Below, in pieces: positions 1 through 12,258 of a DNA stretch of 64,000 bases. The notes beneath the pieces are model-generated. The model saw nothing but the letters and a program-made list of their open reading frames with translations, was not told the origin of the DNA and made no database searches. Position 1 is the stretch's first letter; each line of letters opens with the position of its first letter. This DNA is from Acanthococcus lagerstroemiae (taxonomy: Eukaryota > Arthropoda > Insecta > Hemiptera > Eriococcidae), in contig CM063106.1 in the NCBI GenBank assembly GCA_031841125.1, forward strand, positions 70,978,101 to 71,042,100, read 5' to 3'. Position numbers and translations under genes: made by a program.

Positions 1-635
1 TCGCCATTTTCATAAATTAGCTAGTTCACAATTTTTCCTTGAAATAAATATATGAAAAAATTAGAATATTTTATCTAAAAAAATGTTGGTTCCTAATGCA
101 GTATTCTGCGTTTAACTTTACGCATAAAAACACGAACAACTTGTTTACATATCCATACACACAGCAGTACTGGAACTCATTTATCTTTATTATCTTCAAC
201 AAACCAGCTTTTTACAAAAAAAAAAAACACACTTAAATGAGTTTTTAAAATACTTCCCGCCTGCAAAATTGCGTGTTCAATTTGGAACAAATAAAGCTGT
301 CTGATACAACTACATCCAAAATTATTCAGGTTTAATAGTGTAAGACTCGATAAAGGTACAGTGGTACAGTCCGCATGTCCCACGGAGTATGGCCATCCTT
401 TTTATAACTGCAGAGCGATTAATAACGGACGACGAATTCGAAAAACACAATTAAGATATTTCAAAATTCACTTTTCCTATTTTTTTCTGCGGAATTACGA
501 GAACCCTGTATGGCGGTAAATTGGACCCCGGCCATGAACACACCCTACTGCATTCATCAGTACTGAGCACATTTCTGGTTAGATCGACCCCCCCCCCTCT
601 TCTTTGTTGGTATCAAGATAGGTTTGAATTTGGGA

Positions 636-830
636 AAGGTCTGGTTGGGCAAGTGGATAGCGCGTTGGTCTCGAAATCAGGAGGTGAGTTGGAGCCCACG
701 TAGCAACTCGCCAGATTTCGACCTAGGCCGGTTTTTCGGCGACAAGGAAAGAGCCTCTTCGACGTCTCTGAGGTAATGCTCGAAAGGGTGGATTCCAGAG
801 CTCAGGTTGAGAGCAAATTCGAAAAGAAGG
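636..830 (+). mobile_element. tRNA-derived SINE, copy 1
   Basis: The head resembles a tRNA. It has an A-box-like stretch (TGGGCAAGTGGATAGCGCG, near 645-663) and a degraded B box (GAGTTGGAGCCC, near 684-695; the other copies have GGTTCGAGCCC or GGTTCGAGCTC). The body then contains CCGGTTTTTCGGC and a tail with GATTCCAGAGCTCAGGTTGA. The same body occurs on the minus strand at 7,186-7,386 and 60,455-60,660, so this is a dispersed pol III-type family rather than a tRNA gene. Confidence 0.75.
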
Positions 831-1239
831 TTGAATTCGGAAAGAAAGTCCACCCTATTTGACTCGACTATTTTCTGTTACTTGTTTATTCACATTTGGA
901 AATTTTTGTTGCAGACTCTTACCCGATAATTTACGCAGCATGATAAGAGAAGTTTTCTACGTGTATGTAACGCCTCGGCAGAAGGCAAAAGAAGTAAATG
1001 GAAACGCCGAAACGACGAAATGAGTAAACGAAATTGCGGAAATCTTGTGTCGGTTATAAATTAAGCACATATTCTCTCCCACTTTAAATTTGTACGAGAA
1101 AATTGTCGGGCGGACCGTCTCAATGACCAATGCATGACTATAAAGTTCGTTATATGAAAGTACAAGAGAGCAAGCGCGGCGGACATGCCCCATTCCAAAC
1201 AACAAACACTTTTTCCTTGTTTGATGATAGCAAACTAAC

Positions 1240-1650
1240 CATTCCGATCATTCAAAATTTCACGATCGATTTAATTCGGAAATTTATTGATCATTTCAGA
1301 AAATCAAATCAACGAGGACAATAAATAAATTTTTTGATTCATCGATCAATTATTGATTAATCGATCATCGATTTTTCAATCAATTAATCACCGATTTTTC
1401 GATCACTTGATCGCCGATTTACTAAAAACAGGAAAACGGATTAATACAATAATAAAATATTCAAAATAGGATCAAAAATCGATTTTTAAATGCCGATCGA
1501 AGATCGAAAACTGATCATGAGGTATTTGGAAGATCGATCAAAAATGATCAAGAAGTCATGATCGGACCGAAAAATCGATTTTTGAATGCCGATTATTCGA
1601 AAATGATCGATGATTGATCTCTGATTGGAACCGGTTAATCAAACATGTTC
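1240..1650. repeat. TCGAT/GATCGA-rich degenerate simple repeat
   Basis: About 400 bp packed with ATCGATC, GATCGA and CGATTTTT words in both orientations. It can therefore pair with itself at many registers. No open frame of interest and no clear period; it looks like a degraded minisatellite or the inside of a repeat element. Confidence 0.6.
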
Positions 1651-1985
1651 TTTAATCGACAAAATCAGATTCTCCACTGACATTTCGATGATGTAGTGCG
1701 TAAAGGCCGTGTCTTTCACAAGAGAAGTTTCAAATACAAGAATAAAACAACTTGCGCAATTGTACATCAGTGAACGGGGTGTTTTCAGTTACTTGGACAG
1801 TCGTTAAAAGAACTCAAACATCTAGCGAAGAAGATTTGCAATGAAAAGAGCATAAAATTTCCAGCCAGACGATATTTTCTTGAAAGTCCATAAAAAGAAG
1901 AAACACATCCTTTGCGCACTACGACATCGATTTGAAAAATGAAGACCGGTTTCCTGTTTTCTTCTTCCTTCATTAATTTTAACAT

Positions 1986-3330
1986 TTTTACACTTAGAAC
2001 CTTTTTTTTTGTTGAAAATATACTTATTTAATTGTTCGTTGATCTCAACATAACACCCTTCCCCTCTGTTTGCGGCTTACATTGAAATATTCTGCTACAC
2101 CAGCAAGGAAGAAGAAAAAAAAAGGCTGTGCAACTGTACAACTCCAAGAGAAACTTTGGAGGACTGTTCCATTCTACCATAATGAATACATGGAATTGTA
2201 TGTACTCAAGAAGTGAATGATGAGTTCAAAGGTATACGTACCCACTGTGAGAATTAGTTTTAAAAGTTACTTTTAGGTAAAAGGTAAACTGAATACCTCT
2301 TTATTTTCATGTTTATTTTTAGTTGCGATACTCAGGCTGTGTAAAGATAAACCATTTATAATCATTGATTTCATAGTTATAAGTTTACAAAAAAATTTTT
2401 AAAAAAAATGTATACCTGTTTTAATCAGGGCCGTGTATTTACGTGTATGCAACATAAGCACGTGCCTAGGGGGCGAAAAATTTTATTCTGCTCAGAGTCG
2501 CGATAATGCTGAATCCGGCACTGATTTTAATGTTTGTAAAAGAAATTTCTTATATTACAGCCCACAAATCGCATATCATTTTACCGTTGTGTGTTTTTAA
2601 AAGCAATATTGTATGACGAAACGTTATATGTATTTTGTATCGTAGTAGCTATAGATTTATGGTAATAATTTTGGAGCTTTCAACTAATATAATAAGGATC
2701 AATTCAGTACAACTGGATGATAAATTTCCGTATAGTTTTTGTTTCTTCATTTTCAAATGTCGAATCGATTGGAGAGACCGTGAAACGTAGTCACCATATC
2801 AGGCTGGCTAGATTTTTTTCAGAAAGAAAAATGTATACCAAAATGAAGAGGGTTAGCGCAGTGACGTGGATATAGGGTACAAGAAAAGAAAGGGGTTCAA
2901 AAATTTTCTCGGACCGCGCGAAACTATTAGCCCGCTGCAGGCGCCTTCTGCAGCCTTTCGCTGCATGTCTGCAAACCTCTGAATTTATGACTTGTTCATC
3001 ATCATTATTCAAATAGAGCGGGCGAACCATATATCGCAACATCATTATGAAATTGAATGCGTCCGCGTTCATAGAAAGAGGGCCCAAGTTCACTCAGGCC
3101 CTTTTTAAATAAATAATGTATGTAGTTCGATTCGGCAGGTCAAGAACACTATAAACACCTCACATTACATCGCTATCTAGCGCCCAACGGCCGCAACAGG
3201 GGATCAAACATAACTGCTCTGATAAATAATAGAGTGAGCTCCGTGATATCGATGATTATAATTCAGGTTTTGTCTTCTTTTCGGTGTTATTATTTATTTT
3301 TCATAAATAATATATTGATTTCAAAGCATA
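1986..3330. other. Unassigned AT-rich non-coding stretch
   Basis: No splice-bounded coding sequence or complete mobile element was recognised. A 100-codon minus-strand frame at 2,791-3,093 has no family resemblance and sits beside a small GC-rich palindromic patch (GCCCGCTGCAGGCGCC, near 2,930-2,945). Confidence 0.4.
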
Positions 3331-3503
3331 CAGTGGCGTAGCCAGACTCGGTATGAAGGGGGAGGGGGTCGTTTCACTTTTACAACATTACAGGTGTAAT
3401 AGTTAGTATTACCAGAATAAATTAAAATTTTTTCACATTTTCGACTGATGCAAAGGGATGGGGGTTCAGATCCACCCCCAAAAAAACCGTGGTTACGCCC
3501 CTG
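3331..3503. mobile_element. hAT-like MITE (CAGTGGCGTAGCC family)
   Basis: The element starts CAGTGGCGTAGCCAGACT and ends GGTTACGCCCCTG, an imperfect inverted repeat. The flanks are AAAGCATA (3,323-3,330) and AGAGCATG (3,504-3,511), matching at 6 of 8 positions, consistent with an aged 8-bp target duplication. It is too short (173 bp) to encode anything. The same terminal family occurs at 29,341-29,657 and 61,374-61,644. Confidence 0.75.
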
Positions 3504-3889
3504 AGAGCATGTATGTGTATTTATTCTTTTTCAGTGTTCTTTTTGGTATTGAAGAAGAAGTAGAAAAAGTAATCCAAGGAAAAATGGCCTAATTTTCCGT
3601 CACACTTCTAAATCCATATCTCCGCCTACATTTGACCTCAGCTCTTCATACTTTAGGATTGCATAATGGGACTTCCAACTTCATAATATAATATTAATTA
3701 TTACCCAAATAATCATTATTAGATTACTAGATATAAGCTCAAACTTTCAAATGCTTGTTTCTCAAAACGTCATTTTCGTACTTAGGCTCTTTATCAATGG
3801 ACGCATTCAATTATGATGATAAACCAAAACACAGAACTGAAAACTGCAACACCCCCGACAATTTTAATTCTAGAATAACTGAAGAACAT

Positions 3890-4892
3890 TATGTCATTCT
3901 ACCGGAACCTTGTTACTTTCGTCCGAGCTAGATATCAGGCAATGTATAAACAATAGGGTCCTCCATTACTGTATAGGCTGAGAGAATAACTTATTGTATC
4001 TCTGTTATTAATTTGAAGTATCGTGTCCCCACCCCTATTGTGGAAATTCCATTTAAATGCTCGAAAATTCCTCCATCGTGACTGTCCCTCACCGTGGACT
4101 GGACTACAGTATTTTTTTTTTTAATATTATCGCCGCGTGCTTGGATAAACGGATGCACGTGTATAGTATTTTTTGTGAGTACAGTGAACAAGTTGGCAAT
4201 GCTGTACGTGTTTGAGTTTCGATCAGAATCAGTGCAGCCATATTTGAAAACGAGTCCCTTGCTTTTTTTATCCTTCACCGTGGTCAAATTTGGACCAATC
4301 AAAAAACAGACACAGACCAAATATTCTTGAATGTAGAATAGCCAGCCTGAAGCGTTTTCATCAGTTGGTTGGTGTGTAAATATGATTTTATGGGAATTGA
4401 GAATGGATTGCCGCTCAATTTAAAAATGCTGCAATCAAGCGATTTTACCCACAAAAATTCTTCGTACGTGGCTCATTGTGCTGAGAGACGCAGGCGACTC
4501 AAATTTTTGATAATCGCAATTCAATATATAGGTACGTACATCAGATCGCACCTTATCGTTTCATCACATTTACAAATATCTATGGTCCAAATCGAGAGAC
4601 CTAGAGTGCTGCCAGATTTATTTTGCCAAAATCTGGAGAACAGTTTAGAAAGAGAAATACGAGAAAATCCGGACACAAATGTGATGTCCAAAGGGACTCT
4701 AGGATGAAAAAAAAAACTTCAGCTTTTCTGGCATAAAATTGACTGTAGAATGATAATCCCTTTTCAGTTTTACAAATTATTCTAAAAAAATTAATTGCTC
4801 AGAGTTTCACAAGTTGAAAAAATACATATTATAACTACTAAAAAAAGTAATGATGAAAGAAATTGCATTTCAAGTTCAATTTACTAGAAAAT
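3890..4892 (+). mobile_element. Truncated copy of the nested TIR/hAT-like element
   Basis: It begins with the outer terminal sequence (TCATTCTACCGGAACCTTG near 3,896) and follows the same order as 22,847-25,357. It reaches the inner element's terminus (AGTGCTGCCAG near 4,604), continues a short way inside, and then stops where the next, inverted segment begins. Open frames here are incidental. Confidence 0.65.
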
Positions 4893-6850
4893 GTGTATTT
4901 GTACAGAAGTACCTACTCACAGGCATATGGGCGCTCTTTCCTTTTAAACGTAAAAATTCCTAATTTCTATGGTCGCGTGTTTCTAGTGAGTTAGAACTTA
5001 TTTCCAAATTGATGCTTGAACGCTTGGGTAGTTGAGTCTAGTGCGGATGCACTAGCGTTCTAAAATGATTCCTCCTGCGATACAGTATCTTAGTCTGTAA
5101 AAAACGATCAATTTGACTAACTGGATTAGCTACTCTTATGAAAATTTAGCTCGGGTGTGGGTCATTTTCTACCAAAACCTTGTTACTTTTGTCCCAGCTA
5201 GGTATCTGCCAATGTACATAAACAATAGGTTCCTCTATTACTGTATAGGCTCACAAGATAACTTATTGTATCTTTTTTTATTAATTTGAAGTATCGTGCC
5301 CCAACCCCTATTGTGGAAATTTCATCGAAATGCTCAAAAATTCCGTCATCGTGACTGTCCCTCACCGTGGATTAAACTTCAAAAAATTTTTTGTAAATAT
5401 TATCGCTGCGTGTTTGGATCAACTGATGCGTGTGTATAGTTTTTGTGGGTACAGTGAAGAAGTTGGCAATCCAGTACGTGTTTCAGACTCGATCAGAATC
5501 AGTGCAGCCATATTTGAAAACGTGTCCCTCGCTTTTTTTCCCAACACGTGATCAAATTTCAACCATTCAGAAAATAAACACAGAGCAAATATTTTTGAAC
5601 TTAGAATAGCCAACCTGAAGTATTTTTATCAGTCAAGTGGTGTGTACATATGACTTTTTCGCGAACTCTGAATGGACTGCCGCTTAATTTAATAAAGAGC
5701 TGGAAACGAGAGATTTTACCAACAGAAATTCCTTAAACGTGGCGCATTGTGATGAGTGCCGCAAGCGACTCAAATTTTTGATAATCACAATGGGTACGTA
5801 CATTATATCACGCTTTATCATTTCATCACTTTTTAAAATACCTATGGTCAAAATCACTATCAACCACATCGGAGCCAATCATTATCCACCAGCCTTGGAA
5901 TCAAATGTATTGTAGACCTAGCTCATTTTATCGAACATTCTAAATTAGATGAAATTTTATACAATCTACCCCCTGTCGGGATTATAGCCAATAGGAATTA
6001 AATGTCTCGTAATAATAAGAAAAAAAAAATCGAGAGATCTAGTGAACCCATTTTCATCACTGTGGCAAATGAAAAAAATGCATTTAAATTTCCTAGAAAA
6101 TAATGATAATACTAATAGGAATAAAAGGAGATTAATGTTTTTTATAGGAAATTTCATGCAGAATTCAGTTTTATTTTCAGTTTACCAAATAATACCCCCA
6201 AAATTAAATTAACAGAAAAAGGAAATGCCCTATTAAAAATCACTCAAATATCCCACACAACAAATTACTATACAGATCAAAATTGAATCTCTACATTTCG
6301 GAAACTGAAAATTCTTTTACTATTTTATTTTCATTTTGGAACCATGCGTAAATCGATGACCCAGGAATGCATATTCCTCCATTATATTGAATTTGAATAG
6401 GAGCTGAGAAATTAGGAATGGATTCGTATCAATAATTCGATCCAATAAACGTTATACGGATTCGTGAAATTTATTCGAATCTTTATAGTAGATTCGTCGG
6501 ACTTGTACTTTTTTTTTTGTCTTATTGTGAATCTTGCACTGAAAGCTCATAATTTTCGAAGGTAAACGAAAAAGAGAATAACCAAAAACGCGCTGGAAAA
6601 ATATGATTATTTTCAACTTTTGATTATGAATTTTGAATTAATTACAAGGGCGAATCCGAAAGAAATGGAAGATGACTCTGGACAAGTTGATTTGGATGTC
6701 AGAACTGGTCAGTTCATGTATTCCAATCCACAAATCCACTCCATTCATTCGAATCGGATTTGAATCAAAACAAACGTGAATCATTCTCGAATCATATTCG
6801 AATAAATAAAAAAAAATTAGTTATTCGTGGATTCTGATTCGAATCTAATT
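4893..6850 (-). repeat. Inverted copy of the 10.25-12.52 kb sequence
   Basis: Read on the minus strand, this interval follows 10,250-12,520, including about 250 bp outside the transposon end (the block with GGCATATGGGCGC and GATCGTTTTTTACAGAC). Because flanking DNA is shared, it looks like an inverted segmental copy, not an independent transposition. It lacks the inner element's right terminus. The part at 6,400-6,850 is rich in ATTCGAATC words. Confidence 0.65.
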
Positions 6851-7185
6851 TTAGTTCCTTCAATCGGTTAAGCAGGCAACTTATGCTCACAAAGTGTGGA
6901 TATATTTGCTTCCTCTTACATTTGAAAGGGCAAAGGTACACACATTTGAAGAACTTATGTGTAGAATAAACAGACAACATTTTTTCTCAAAATTATGAGC
7001 GGACGGGAAAAAACACCGCGATTGGATCAACAAGGTATTCAAGAAATCGACTTTGATTAAAGATTATGTCATTCCCATAAGAACTGTCCACTAGGCGCAA
7101 CGATTTTTTCGCGGTACACGATTCTCTCCTTCATAAGCTTTCAAATATACTCCTCAGCCTCACTCCTACCTCTCTTCTAAATTTC

Positions 7186-7386
7186 CTATCAACCCGAGCC
7201 CTGGAAACCGCACTTTCAAGCATGACCTCAGTGACGTCGCGGAGGCTATTAGGTCTGCCAGGCCTCTTCTCTTCTCGCCGAAAAACCGGCCTAGATCGCA
7301 ATGTAGCCAGTTGCTACGTGAGCTCGAACCCGGGACCTCCGGATTCCGAGACCAGCGCGCCTTCCACCCGGCCAACCAGACCCCTA
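7186..7386 (-). mobile_element. tRNA-derived SINE, copy 2
   Basis: Minus-strand copy of the SINE family: A-box-like TTGGCCGGGTGGAAGGCGCG, B box GGGTTCGAGCTCACG, the CCGGTTTTTCGGC body motif and the CCAGGGCTCGGGTTGA tail. It lies just left of the start of duplication unit A. Its B box is better preserved than that of copy 1. Confidence 0.8.
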
Positions 7387-9284
7387 GCTTCACTCTTACT
7401 CATTTTAGTTTTAGAATTTGAAAATTTAGATGAACGCAATGCTCCAAGTAGGGAAATTATAATTTACCCATTCTACATATCTACACGTTGTCAAGATGAA
7501 TTGCCTGCTTAACCAGTTCTATGAGGGAGTATGGTACTTCGAGACATTCTATAATAAGTAGGTAAGTATTAAGTACATATCTAATAAGCTTTCACGGTCA
7601 CAACAGACTTGGATCTTTTTTATAGCACATCAGTCGTAAACCCAGGAACTCCAAGTGGGTAACCAAAAATAAAAATACTGTGCAAAGCGATGGAAGAGGA
7701 TACCCCATCCTGTTGTACTACCTCGCGAGGTCCTGAGAATACTAAAATCAGCTACTGGATCAATGAAAATTACAGCTACAGAGGATAATGGTGTACAAAG
7801 AGTTGGATGGGGAGTGCGGAAGCACTCGTGATGTACCCATGTCTGCGTCAACGTGAGGCCTGGCTGATTTGGTCTTCATTACTTTAAGACATGGCTTTTG
7901 TGGTCCTCCTTGGATGCCTCACTTCTTATCCTTATACTTGTACTCTCAAATATGATTTTCTTTTCTCCTCAAAGACACGACGGGCCACTTGAAATACGAC
8001 AACAGGTTGTGAGTCCAGACTTCTATGTTCGACCTTTTTTGTCACTTTGTAGAAACCATTTGTAAGCAGTCGTTACAATAACTGCTGCAATAATTATTGG
8101 CAGACCACTCACCACGTGCGCTATCTCTAGAATTATTCACCCTTTTAAGTTGCACTTATATGATACTCATAGTTTAATCATATTGGTGATGGTTGTGTTT
8201 TAGACCATGAATAAGAATTGAATAGGACAGAGGAGAAATTATAGACACAGACGTAGACGAAATGATCAGTCCATCATAAACTTGCAATTCAAAAGTCCGA
8301 ATACACCAGATTCTCTCTACAAGTCCTGAGAATATAGTACCACAAGAAAGACCCCAAATAGTGATGGTGAGAGAGGGTGCAAAAAGTGCATTTGCACCAG
8401 GCCTGGATTTTTTCCAAATGCCCATAAAACTCGGTGCCAAATTTTACGAGGCTGGGGGAAAACAGGCGGGATTAAGAACAGTTACAGGCTCTTTAACTGA
8501 AAAAGTGAAGAACGACCACCAGAGGTAAGTTCCGAACTGAATATATTGAAAAAAATATACATATTGCAGTATTGCACTGGGGCCCTGGTCAGTTCTCACC
8601 GTTACTGGCCCCAAAATTCAAAATATGGTACCAACAAAATGTTCCTCAGAGAAGAAAATAATACTACAAGCAGATGAGAAATGAAGTAACCTTCTTTCAC
8701 ATACTCCCGCCACCAGCTAACACTTACCATAATCTGAACTTCAACACATTCGAAAAACTTATCGTAATTTTACCACATGAGAAGATTGTAAAACAGCATT
8801 TTTACAAGGAAACTTTAAGAACGTATTAATTAGATGCCCACGTAATTCAGTTTTTAGTAAGGAATTCTTGTCCGCGTTATTGGTTAAATTTGAATATTTC
8901 GCATTGGCCTTGTACTTCGAGCACATTATCGCGTTGATGGTTATTTTGTAGTTTTTCATTGGCACGTATATACAGTTTTCTTATATACTGTATACTGAGT
9001 ACGACCAGGTATACATAATCTATAATAGTTCGGACCAGTGCGCGTCATTTCAGCTTTTAATATTGTGTTCTTAATAACTGATCGTCAATTCAAAAGCTTG
9101 AACGATACTTCCTCACTTAAAGTATACTCTCGCTGAATTCAACCAGGTAAATATAAACTCGACAATCGGTAACCGATTAAACAACATAAACTGGTCATTC
9201 TACCAAAACCTTGATAATTCATGACTTTTTTTTTTGTTGTTTTTTTAAAACATTATAACTTTTTTTATAGAAATCATTTGTATG

Positions 9285-9801
9285 ATATTCACTGAATCAA
9301 TTAAAATTTAAACGTGATATCAACGACTTCTTCAGCTGAGCTTTTCTGTCCAACTAACCCTTTCCTCGAATAATTATCTGTAACAATTCTTCTTGTCCGT
9401 TTCCTCTGTTGTGTTAGTTTTAAAAGACCCCAAGACGAATCTAGGTAACGCTGGGAGTGAGGTCACGGTGGTGGCCTACGACTGGAGGGTAGACGGGGTA
9501 GGGACATGGGGGAAGGGTCCGCGATTCGAAAACTAGGTAACTTATTTTTCATTATTTTTTTGTTTTTCATTACTATTTTATTTATTTTTAAATTTATTTT
9601 TATTATTATTTTTTATTCTTTCTCTCTTTCAGTTGCCTTTTTCCTCTTTCTTTTTCTTTAGTTACTTTTTCTTTCCTTTCTTTTATTTTTTCTTTCTTTA
9701 TATATACTTACTTATATTACCTAAGAACTTTTTGTATATGCCCACCACTGTATTTTGGCCATCAGGCGGTTGTGGAGGGCTAACTCTCAATAAATAAATA
9801 A
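9285..9801 (+). mobile_element. 5'-truncated LINE 3' end, unit A only
   Basis: This block is missing from the matching place in unit B (near 37,870-37,890), so it is an insertion into the outer TIR element. It contains pyrimidine-rich sequence, the patch GGCCATCAGGCGGTTGTGG, and ends in a (TAAA)n tail at about 9,790-9,802, typical of target-primed insertion. No reverse-transcriptase frame is included, so the family is open. Confidence 0.6.
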
Positions 9802-10000
9802 ATATTTCTGAGATTGAACCAACAGTACACTTCCTAGGGAAGGAGATAGAGAGGGCTCAAAATGGCTTGGACCAGGCTGAAGGAATGGCAACCCACATTG
9901 AAGGAATTGTTGGCCATAGAAAGAAGTTCCTAAGCGCACGCGCGCCCGTGTACTGTGAATACGCACATACTCTTCCACCCGCACATTAACGCACTCGTAT

Positions 10001-11309
10001 CAGTGCTGCCAGGTGTTCGGAAATTAAGGTAAATCTCCGAATTTTTCATCCTTAGACAAAATATATCCAAATTTCTAAATAATGTCCGAAAATTTTTGGG
10101 AAAATCCGGATTTTCGTTGTTTTTTCTCGTTTATTCAACCTCTGATTAATTTGAAATATTTTTCTGTGGCTGACTGCCGCACTAAACTGGACTAGCAAAA
10201 TTGTTTTCTTGGTTTTTTACCTTTTTCAGAAACCAAGGTTCAAAACAAATCCACTAAAATCAGATTCGAATCAGAATCCACGAATAACTATTTTTTTATT
10301 TTTTTTTATTCGAATATGATTCGAGAATGATTCACGTTTGCTGTGATTCAAATCGGATTCTAATAATAAATGGAGTGGATTTGTGGATTGGAATACATGA
10401 ACTGACCCGTTCTGACATCCAAATCAACTTGTCCAGAGTCATCGAGTCATCTTCCATTTCTTCCGGATTCGCCCATGTAATTATTTCAAAATTCATAATC
10501 AAAAGTTGAAAATAATCATATTTTTCCGGCGCGTTTTTGGTTATTCTCTTTTTCGTTTACCCCCGAAAATTATGAGCCTTCAGTGCAAGATTCACAATAA
10601 GACAAAAAAAAAGTACAAGTCCGACGAATCTACTATAAAGATTCGAATAAATTTCACGAATCCGTATAACGTTTATTGGATCGAATTATTGATACGAATC
10701 CATTCCTAATTTCTCAGCTCCTATTCAAATTCAATATAATGGAGGAATATGCTCCTGGGTCATCGATTTATGCATGGCTCCAAAATTAAAATAAAACAGT
10801 AAAAGAATTTTCAGTTTCCGAAATGTAGAGATTCAATTTTGATCTGTATAGTAATTTGTTGTGTGAGAGATATTTGAGTGATTTTTAATAGGGCATTTCC
10901 TTTCTCTGTTAATTTAATTTTGGGGCATTATTTGATAAACTGAAAATAAAACTGTATTCTACATAAAATTTCCTATAAAATGCATTAATTTCCTTTTATT
11001 CCTATTAGTAGTATCATTATTTTCTAGTAAATTGAAACTTGAATGCATTCTTTTCATCATTACTTTTTAATGGTTGTAATGTATTTTTTTCAACTTATGA
11101 AACTCGGGGCAATTAGTTTTTTTAGAATAATTGGTAAAACTGAACATGGATTATCATTCTACACTTCATTCTATATCAGAAAGGCTGAAAAAAATATTTT
11201 TCACCCTAGGGTCCCTTTCCTTTGGACATCACATTTGTGTCCGGATTTTTCCGGATTTCTTTTTCTGGATTGTTCTCCACATTTTGGCAAAATAAATCTG
11301 GCAGCTCTG
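10001..11309 (+). mobile_element. Inner hAT-like non-autonomous element
   Basis: The termini are CAGTGCTGCCAG and CTGGCAGCTCTG, inverted and of the CAGNG form usual for hAT. Flanks are ACTCGTAT (9,993-10,000) and ACTCGTAA (11,310-11,317), an 8-bp target duplication with one change. The interior is AT-rich with many ATTCGAATC words and no transposase frame. The minus-strand copy at 23,710-25,071 has the related left flank ATTCGAGT, so the target duplication is shared between loci. Confidence 0.8.
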
Positions 11310-12258
11310 ACTCGTAATCGCAAATTTCCAGTCTCTCGTGGAACCAGACTGTAGTAAATTCATGCATAGTGGTATCGGATTCCTTCATCGTGGCTTTCAT
11401 AATTCCTGTTGCCACACTGATGGAAATGGGAAAAATTTTTCACAAAATTGATAAAGGTTCACTAGATCTCTCGATTTTCTTTTTTTTTTTTCTTTCTTTT
11501 TCTTATTATTACGAGACCTTTAATGCCTATTGGCTATAATCCCGACAGTGGTTAGAATTTATAAAATTTCATCTAATTTAGAATGTTCGATAAAATGAGC
11601 TAGCTCTGCAATACATTCGATGTACGCACCCATTGTGATTATCAAAAATTTGAGTCGCTTGCGGCACTCATCACAATGCGCCACGTTTAAAGAATTTCTG
11701 TTGGGAAAATCTCTCGTTTCCAGCACTTTATTAAATTAAGCGGCAGTCTATTCAGAGTTCGCGAAAATATCATATGTACACACCACTTGACTGATAAAAA
11801 TACTTCAGGTTGGCTATTCTAAGTTCAAAAATAATTGCTCTGTGTCTATTTTCTGAATGGTTGAAATTTGATCACGGTGTTGGGAAAAAAAGCGAGGGAC
11901 ACGTTTTCAGATACGGCTGCAAAGATTCTGATCGAGTCTGAAACACTTACTGCATATTGCCAACTTGTTCACTGTACTTACAAAAACTGTACACACGCAT
12001 CAGTTTATCCAAACACGCAGCGATAATATTTACAAAAAAATTTTGAAGTCCAATCCATGGTGAGGGACAGCCACGATGACGGAATTTTTGAGCATTTCAA
12101 TGGAATTTCCACAATAGGGGTGGGAGCACGATACTTCAAATTAATAAAAAAGATACAATAAGTTATCCTCTGAGCCTATACAGTAAGAGAGGAACCTATT
12201 GTACATTGGCAGATATCTAGCTGGGACAAAATAACAAGGTTTTGGTAGAAAATGACCC

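Larger units (their letters stand above)
9192..12258 (+). mobile_element. Outer TIR element, unit A first copy
   Basis: The left end reads GGTCATTCTACCAAAACCTTG (from 9,193) and the right end is its reverse complement, CAAGGTTTTGGTAGAAAATGACCC. The element holds a complete hAT-like element (10,001-11,309) and a LINE tail (9,285-9,801). No transposase frame was seen, so it appears non-autonomous; the superfamily is not recognised. Other copies: 22,847-25,357, 37,792-41,010 and 48,243-50,535. In the 37,792 copy both flanks carry AAAC, a possible 4-bp target duplication. Confidence 0.75.

Noticed and set aside
2791..3093. 100-codon minus-strand frame
   Set aside because: No recognisable domain or splice context; contains a palindromic GC-rich patch.
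4369..4707. 112-codon plus-strand frame
   Set aside because: Lies wholly within the truncated nested transposon; other copies are interrupted.
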